Assembly: GCF_018310535.1 (NCBI RefSeq)
Contig: NZ_CP074102.1
Span: 2,356,001 to 2,420,000, forward strand
Direction of reading: 5' to 3'
DNA length: 64,000 nucleotides
From: Streptomyces mirabilis
GTDB lineage: Bacteria > Actinomycetota > Actinomycetes > Streptomycetales > Streptomycetaceae
Part shown: piece after piece, positions 59,129 through 64,000 of the stretch
Layout of the letters: the number at the start of each line of letters is the position of its first letter
Numbering within the stretch: position 1 is the stretch's first letter
The notes under the pieces: model-generated
The model's input: the letters and a program-made list of their open reading frames with translations, nothing else
What the model was told of the DNA's origin: nothing
Databases searched by the model: none
Made by a program: the position numbers and the translations under genes

Positions 59129-60401
59129 CGCGGACCAACGGTACGCGAGCCGAGACCGCCGTGCCGTGCCCCGGCTCGGCCTCGATGGTGAGGGTGCCGG
59201 CGATGCGTTCGGCGCGGGCGCGCATACCGTCGAGGCCGAAGCCGCCGGCGCGAGTGCGCTCGGGAAGCGCCAGAGGGTCGAAGCCCTGTCCGTCGTCGCG
59301 GATGTCGAGGATGACCTCGTCGCCCAGGAAGGAGAGGGTGACGCCGAGGCGGGTGGCGTGCGCGTGCCGGGCGGCGTTGGACAGGGCCTCCTGGACGATC
59401 CGGAGGAGGGTCGCCGCGATCTCCTCGTGGAGTTGCTCGGCCGTGCCCGTCACGGTGAACTCGGCACGTATGCCGGTTCGTTCGGCCCATTCGGCCACCG
59501 TCTTCTTCAGCGCCTCCGGCAGACCGTCGTCCGCCAGCGCCATCGGAGCCAGGTTGTGCACGGAGCGGCGGGCCTCGCCGAGGCTGTGTCTGGCGAGCCC
59601 GGAGGCGCGTTCGAGGTGGGTGCGGGCCGTGGTCAAGTCGGGTGCACTGGCTACTACCTGGAGCTGGGCGATGATGCCTGTCAGGCCTTGGGCGATCGTG
59701 TCGTGGATCTCGGCGGCCAGTCGACGGCGCTCGTCGGCGACCCCGGCTTCCCTTGCCTGGACGACGAGTTGGGCGTGCAGGGCGGCGTTCTCGTCGAGGG
59801 CCTGTTGCAGGGCGGCGTTGGTGCGTTCGAGTTCGGTGATGGTCTCGGTGCGCTCGCGGGAGCGCTGCGCCTCCTGCTGCTGCAGATGGGCGACCACCAT
59901 CTGCAGGCCGGAGTTGGCGACCAGGAGCGCGGCGAAGAGGATCCACTGGACGCCGCTCCCGAACGGCAGCCCGCCGGCCTGCGCACTGGCCACGGTGACC
60001 GCGCTCGCGAACAGGCCGAGCCGCTGCCACCTGCCCGGGATCAGCTCGTCGGCGTCCATGTAACCGGCGGCGGCGTAGAACGCGAAGAACGGCTCGATCC
60101 ACGTGAGGGCGAAGCCGATGGCCCAGCGGACGACGTAGTACGCCGTCCCCACCCGGGACGGGATCCGGCCACGGCCGGCCCGGCGGGAGCGGGTGCCGTG
60201 CCACCACAGCTGGAGGACGACCGCGGCGACGATCAGGGCCCAAGCGGCGTACCACTCGGCGGAACGGCCGAACAGGCGGCCGACGGAGGCGAACGCGAGG
60301 ACGACACTGATGCCGAGCAGCCCGTACGGCCCCCAGGTGTGCAACTGCTCCCAGCGCCGCTCGATCTGCCGGTCCTTGACGGTCATCTCCCCAGTCTGCA
60401 C
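59118..60401 (-). CDS. DesK/NarX-type sensor histidine kinase
   Basis: About 427 residues. Five or so membrane helices at the N-terminus (AEWYAAWALIVAAVVLQLWW, SGVQWILFAALLVANS) form an intramembrane sensor, and the HisKA_3 dimerisation motif with the phospho-accepting His in AAEIHDTIAQGL follows near 231. A C-terminal HATPase includes LLRIVQEALSNAARHAHAT and DDGQGFD. GTG 60401, with GGAGAGG just after the permease stop, is preferred over ATG 60386 because the latter has its ribosome site too close. Confidence 0.92.
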   Translation of the reverse strand: MQTGEMTVKDRQIERRWEQLHTWGPYGLLGISVVLAFASVGRLFGRSAEWYAAWALIVAAVVLQLWWHGTRSRRAGRGRIPSRVGTAYYVVRWAIGFALTWIEPFFAFYAAAGYMDADELIPGRWQRLGLFASAVTVASAQAGGLPFGSGVQWILFAALLVANSGLQMVVAHLQQQEAQRSRERTETITELERTNAALQQALDENAALHAQLVVQAREAGVADERRRLAAEIHDTIAQGLTGIIAQLQVVASAPDLTTARTHLERASGLARHSLGEARRSVHNLAPMALADDGLPEALKKTVAEWAERTGIRAEFTVTGTAEQLHEEIAATLLRIVQEALSNAARHAHATRLGVTLSFLGDEVILDIRDDGQGFDPLALPERTRAGGFGLDGMRARAERIAGTLTIEAEPGHGTAVSARVPLVRDDR

Positions 60402-60411
60402 GGCCCCTCTC

Positions 60412-61146
60412 CTACTCCCAGCGGAACCAGCGAGAGGCACTCGCCGTCAGCAGCACGGTCCAGGCCACCAGCACACCCAGGTGCGCCCAGCCCGGCCAGT
60501 CCCCCGCCGCCGCCCTGTTCAGGGCCTGCGCGGCGGCGCCGAACGGGGTGTAGCCGACGATCCGGGCGAGCAGGTCCGGCATGGCCTGCACCGGGATCCA
60601 CACGCCCGCGCAGAACATCATCGGGAAGAACACGGCCGACCCGATCGCACCCGCGATCTTCGTCGTCCGGGACAGCGCGGAGACCACCGCGCCCAGCGCG
60701 AGCGCGGCCAGGATCGCGAGGAGCAGGGCGAGGAGATAGCCGTACGGCTGCTCGGGCAGTCGTACGTCGAAGGCCAGCCGGCCGACGATCAGCGCGCACA
60801 GGGCGGAGGCCAGGGCCGCCGCGCCGTACACCAGCATCTGCGCGGACAGCAGGGCGGACGGCCGTACCGGAGTGGTGGACATGCGGCGCAGGATGCCGCG
60901 CTCGCGGTAGCCGGTGATGTTCTGCGGCATCGCCTGCAGCGCGCCGACGATCATGCCGAGCAGCACGGCGACCGGGACGTAGACGTCGACGGTGCGCAGG
61001 CCGCCCAGGTCTGCCTGGTGGTGGCGGAAGGACGGGATGGAGCCCAGGATCACCAGGAGGAGGGTGGGGAACGCCAAGATCCAGAAGAGGGCGCCCGGTT
61101 CGCGGCGGAAGAGGCGCAACTCGGTGCGCAGGACGGCGGTGTTCAT
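60412..61146 (-). CDS. ABC-2 type transporter permease
   Basis: 244 residues with six helices of the ABC-2 type (DrrB/NatB-like) exporter permease. Characteristic parts are TELRLFRREPGALFWILAFP at the N-terminus and RRMSTTPVRPSALLSAQMLV. ATG 61146 overlaps the ATPase stop (ATGA). With the ATPase it would export a drug, lipid or peptide under control of the downstream two-component system. Confidence 0.92.
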   Translation of the reverse strand: MNTAVLRTELRLFRREPGALFWILAFPTLLLVILGSIPSFRHHQADLGGLRTVDVYVPVAVLLGMIVGALQAMPQNITGYRERGILRRMSTTPVRPSALLSAQMLVYGAAALASALCALIVGRLAFDVRLPEQPYGYLLALLLAILAALALGAVVSALSRTTKIAGAIGSAVFFPMMFCAGVWIPVQAMPDLLARIVGYTPFGAAAQALNRAAAGDWPGWAHLGVLVAWTVLLTASASRWFRWE

Positions 61147-62045
61147 GCGGTGACCTCCGTCAGGTCCAGGAACGCGTCGTCCAACGTGGCGTCGGATACG
61201 CGGAGTTGGTGGGCGGTGATGTGGTTGCGGGCGAGCAGCGTGATGACCGCGTTGACGGTCTCGTCGGTGCCGGACAGCGTGATCCGGCCGTCCTTGTGCT
61301 CGACCGACGCGAGCGCGGGCAGCGCGTTCAGGTCACCCTCGTCCAGCGGCGCGGACGGCGTGAAGCTGATGACGGTGGAGCCCGCCGAGCGCCGGATCAG
61401 GCCTGACGGGGTGTCCAGGGCGGCCACCCGGCCCTTGTCGATCACGGCGATCCGGTCGCACAGGCGCTGCGCCTCCTCCATGAAGTGCGTGACGAGCAGG
61501 ACGGTGACGCCGCTCGCCCGGACGTCCTCGATGAGTTGCCAGGTGTCGCGGCGGGCGCGCGGGTCGAGCCCGGTGGTCAGTTCGTCGAGGACGACGACCC
61601 GGGGGTTGCCGATGAGGGCGAGCGCGATGAACAGGCGCTGCTTCTGACCGCCGGACAGCTTCGCGAAGCGGGTGGTGAGCTTGGCGGTCAGGCCGAGGCG
61701 TTCGGCGAGGGGCTTCCAGTCGGCGGGGTGCGGATAGAAGGCCGCGTACAGCTCCAGGGCCTCGCGGACGGTCAGCTTGGCCTGGAGCTCGCTCTCCTGG
61801 AGCTGGGCACCGAGGACGCGGGCGACCTGTTCGTGGTCGGCGACGGGGTCGAGCCCGGTGACCCGGACGCGGCCCCCGTCGGGGATCCGCAGACCCTCGA
61901 CGCACTCGACGGTGGTGGTCTTGCCGGCGCCGTTCGGGCCGAGGATCCCGAAGATCTCGCCCTCCTCGACGGCGAAGGAGACACCGTCGACCACGGGCCT
62001 GCCGCCGTAGGACTTGCGCAGTGCGGTGACTTCGATGACTGACAT
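61143..62045 (-). CDS. ABC exporter ATP-binding protein (DrrA/NatA-like)
   Basis: 300 residues. It has Walker A GPNGAGKTT near 37, signature LSGGQKQR near 130, Walker B VVVLDEL and the switch His in LVTHFMEEAQ. Homology starts at MSVIEVTALRKSYGG, which fixes ATG 62045; the frame is open further without similarity. First gene of the exporter/two-component operon running to 58475. Confidence 0.95.
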   Translation of the reverse strand: MSVIEVTALRKSYGGRPVVDGVSFAVEEGEIFGILGPNGAGKTTTVECVEGLRIPDGGRVRVTGLDPVADHEQVARVLGAQLQESELQAKLTVREALELYAAFYPHPADWKPLAERLGLTAKLTTRFAKLSGGQKQRLFIALALIGNPRVVVLDELTTGLDPRARRDTWQLIEDVRASGVTVLLVTHFMEEAQRLCDRIAVIDKGRVAALDTPSGLIRRSAGSTVISFTPSAPLDEGDLNALPALASVEHKDGRITLSGTDETVNAVITLLARNHITAHQLRVSDATLDDAFLDLTEVTA

Positions 62046-62259
62046 GTCCCGAGGATCCCGGCGGGACGGGAGCGGGCACATCGTCCATCGCGCTCGAAGC
62101 GGCATCAGCCGATCGGTTGATGCGGCGATACGACCGAGCCCCGGGCCCAGGAGCACCGATTCCCAGGCCCTGGAGCACCGGTCCCAGGTCCGTGGAACGA
62201 TTCAGGTCCGGCCAAAACTCGGTGGGCTCTGTCAGTGCCGAACCGTAGGCTCGCTCCTG

Positions 62260-64000
62260 ATGTCCACTCCAGATGCGGTGACCCCGGGCCGAGCCGACCA
62301 TTCGACCGTACGCAGCCTGCTGCGCCTGTGGCCGTACGTGCGGCCGGTGCGCGTGCGGCTGTTCAGTGCCGCCTTCGTCGCGGTCCTCGCCTCCTGTACG
62401 GGGCTGGTGTTCCCGCTCGTCCTGAAGTGGATGGTGGACGGTCCGGTGGCCGACCACGACTCGGCGGGCATCTGGCTCGGCGCGCTGTACCTGCTGCTGC
62501 TCGGTATCGCGGAGGCGGTGCTGTTCGGGCTGCGGCGGTGGCTGGTGGCGCGGCCGCTGTCGGGGGTCGAGGCGGACATGCGGGCGGATCTGTACCGGCA
62601 TCTGCAACGGCTCCCGGTCGCCTTCCACGACCGCTGGGCCTCCGGTCAGCTGCTGTCCCGGGGCACCACGGACCTGATGCTGGTGCGCCAGTTCCTCGCT
62701 TTCCCCCTGACGTTCCTGCTGGTCAACTCCGTGACGATCCTGGTCGGGGTCATGATCATGCTGGCCCAGGAGTGGACCCTCGGCCTGGTGCTGCTCGCTC
62801 CCGCGGCGCCCCTGATGGTCGTCTGCTGGCTCTTCGAGCGGCACTACTCGCTGGTGGCGCGGCGGGCCCAGGACCAGGTGGGCGATCTGACGACGGTCGT
62901 CGAGGAGAGCGTGCTCGGCATCCGCATCATCAAGGGCTTCGGGCGCCACCGCAGCCAGGCCCTCGCCTTCCGCGAGCTGTCCCGCACCCTGCGCGGCACG
63001 GAGCTGGCCAAGGCCCGCCTCCTCGCCGCCATCCTGACGGTCATCGTCACCCTCCCCGAACTCGCCATCGGCGCCGCCCTCGTACTCGGCACGGTCCAGG
63101 TCGCCGACGGCCGCCTGTCCGCCGGCACGCTGGTAGCGTTCCTCTCCACGGCGCTCGCGCTGCGCTGGCCCGTCGAGTCCATCGGCTTCCTCCTCGCGAT
63201 GAGCCAGGAGGCGGCGACGGCGACGGAGCGGTACTTCGAGGTGATGGACGAGAAGCCGGAGTCCGCCGGTACGTCCGCGGTCGCCGCCGGGAAGGGCGAG
63301 GGCGGACTCCGCTTCCACGGCGTCCGGTTCCGCTATCCCGACGCCCCGGCGGACGCGCCCCCCGTCCTCGACCGCATCGATCTGCACATCCGTCCGGGTG
63401 AGTCGATGGCCCTGGTCGGCGCGACCGGCACCGGGAAGACCACCCTCACCGCCCTCGTCCCACGGCTGCACGAGGTAACGGCCGGGCGGATCACGCTGGA
63501 CGGCGAGGACATCACGGCGATGCCCCGCGAGGAGCTTCGCGCGCGTGTGGCCGTGGCCTTCGAGGAGCCCACCCTCTTCTCGGCCAGTGTCGGGGAGAAC
63601 GTGCTCATGGGCGCCCCGGACACCGCGGGAGAAGCGGACCTGGACCGTGCCCTCGCCGTGGCCCAGGCCGACTTCGCGCACACGCTCCCGCAGGGGACGC
63701 GGACCCAGGTCGGCGAGCAGGGCCTGAGCCTGTCCGGCGGCCAGCGCCAGCGCCTCGCCCTCGCGCGGGCCGTCGTCGGCCGCCCCGGCTTCCTCGTCCT
63801 CGACGACCCTCTGTCGGCGCTGGACGTCCACACGGAGGCCGCGGTCGAGGCCGCGCTGCGCCGCGTACTGGCGGAGACGACCGCGCTGATCGTGGCGCAC
63901 CGCCCGTCCACGGTCCTGCTCGCCGACCGCGTGGCCCTGCTCTCCGGCGGCCGTATCACGGCGGTCGGCACCCACCACGAACTCCTGCGCAGCAACGCCG
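62260..64000 (+). CDS. ABC transporter ATP-binding/permease half-transporter (runs off right edge)
   Basis: At least 580 residues are visible and the C-terminus is cut by the window. A six-helix ABC_membrane domain (LFSAAFVAVLASCTGLVFPL ...) is followed by a nucleotide-binding domain with Walker A GATGTGKTTL near 387, signature LSGGQRQRLALA near 490, Walker B FLVLDDP near 510 and switch His in IVAHRPS. This is a lipid/drug exporter of the MsbA/LmrA type. ATG 62260 starts MSTPDAVTPGRADHS; it is divergent from the exporter operon. A similar gene usually follows in a heterodimeric pair. Confidence 0.93.
   Translation, partial: MSTPDAVTPGRADHSTVRSLLRLWPYVRPVRVRLFSAAFVAVLASCTGLVFPLVLKWMVDGPVADHDSAGIWLGALYLLLLGIAEAVLFGLRRWLVARPLSGVEADMRADLYRHLQRLPVAFHDRWASGQLLSRGTTDLMLVRQFLAFPLTFLLVNSVTILVGVMIMLAQEWTLGLVLLAPAAPLMVVCWLFERHYSLVARRAQDQVGDLTTVVEESVLGIRIIKGFGRHRSQALAFRELSRTLRGTELAKARLLAAILTVIVTLPELAIGAALVLGTVQVADGRLSAGTLVAFLSTALALRWPVESIGFLLAMSQEAATATERYFEVMDEKPESAGTSAVAAGKGEGGLRFHGVRFRYPDAPADAPPVLDRIDLHIRPGESMALVGATGTGKTTLTALVPRLHEVTAGRITLDGEDITAMPREELRARVAVAFEEPTLFSASVGENVLMGAPDTAGEADLDRALAVAQADFAHTLPQGTRTQVGEQGLSLSGGQRQRLALARAVVGRPGFLVLDDPLSALDVHTEAAVEAALRRVLAETTALIVAHRPSTVLLADRVALLSGGRITAVGTHHELLRSNA

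Noticed and set aside
61333..63978. 881-codon minus-strand frame across the exporter ATPase and the ABC half-transporter
   Set aside because: It overlaps two certain genes in antisense or wrong frame and its composition is typical of a shadow in high-GC DNA.
1..64000. CRISPR array, prophage or large integrated element
   Set aside because: No array of spaced direct repeats, no integrase, no att-like duplication next to a tRNA gene, and no phage structural genes were seen; only one IS element is supported.

Overview
The window is high-GC actinobacterial DNA with the marks of a Streptomyces chromosome: strong third-position GC bias, many GTG starts, a WhiJ-type XRE/DUF397/RsbW-like ATPase trio, WYL and TetR regulators, mycothiol-type TIGR03086 protein, tandem L,D-transpeptidases, and a dpp / gcvT-gcvH-glyA-sdaA / enoyl-CoA hydratase / glgX order that, from memory, follows the S. 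coelicolor SCO5450-SCO5490 neighbourhood. No rRNA, tRNA or CRISPR array was found.

Region 1 (1-12.35 kb) is a defence island. On the minus strand, an AAA ATPase and an RloB protein (Toprim-like, AbiL/Rlo type) are followed by hsdM and hsdS. hsdR and the start of a YgjP/M48-like metallopeptidase lie about 2 kb further on. Nested between hsdS and hsdR is an ATPase / XRE-DUF5753 / DUF397 regulatory module with a cluster of CTAGTGA-type operator repeats.

Region 2 (12.4-25.6 kb) is mostly housekeeping: mnmA and its cysteine desulfurase (separated by a Tat-exported amidase and a Tat-exported multicopper oxidase), a TetR gene with dyad operators, a WYL regulator opposite a TIGR03086 protein, a thioesterase, a membrane esterase, a TRIC-type channel and an M1 peptidase.

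Region 3 (25.8-33 kb) has an orphan secreted protein with a strong promoter-operator, then a five-gene peptide ABC importer whose last ATPase carries a 15-bp minisatellite. Region 4 (33.3-42.6 kb) has two tandem SseB-family genes, one split by a complete IS4-family element (10-bp target duplication, 38-bp inverted repeats), then a tandem glycine riboswitch ahead of gcvT, followed by gcvH, glyA and sdaA: a serine/glycine/C1 block.

Region 5 (42.6-49.3 kb) is variable and partly decayed. Intact genes are an arylsulfotransferase-like secreted protein, a signal-less GH25 lysozyme, a MOSC protein, an F420/NADP oxidoreductase-like protein and an EF-hand protein. Between them lie remnants: the BBE end of an FAD oxidoreductase, head-to-head truncated GntR-FCD and Fic/Doc-like genes, a GNAT tail, and a broken secreted ADP-ribosyltransferase of the Scabin/ScARP/pierisin type. 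Region 6 (49.3-64 kb) is syntenic core: a beta-propeller lipoprotein coupled to a divergent polysaccharide deacetylase, an RsbW-like ATPase, enoyl-CoA hydratase, two L,D-transpeptidases, glgX, a four-gene ABC exporter plus two-component operon, and the start of an ABC half-transporter running off the right edge.

The most interesting items are the composite Type I RM + RloA/RloB island with the embedded WhiJ-like switch, the decayed ADP-ribosyltransferase toxin, the orphan secreted protein with a porin-like Ser/Thr pattern, and the IS4 disruption of an SseB paralogue next to serine/glycine metabolism.
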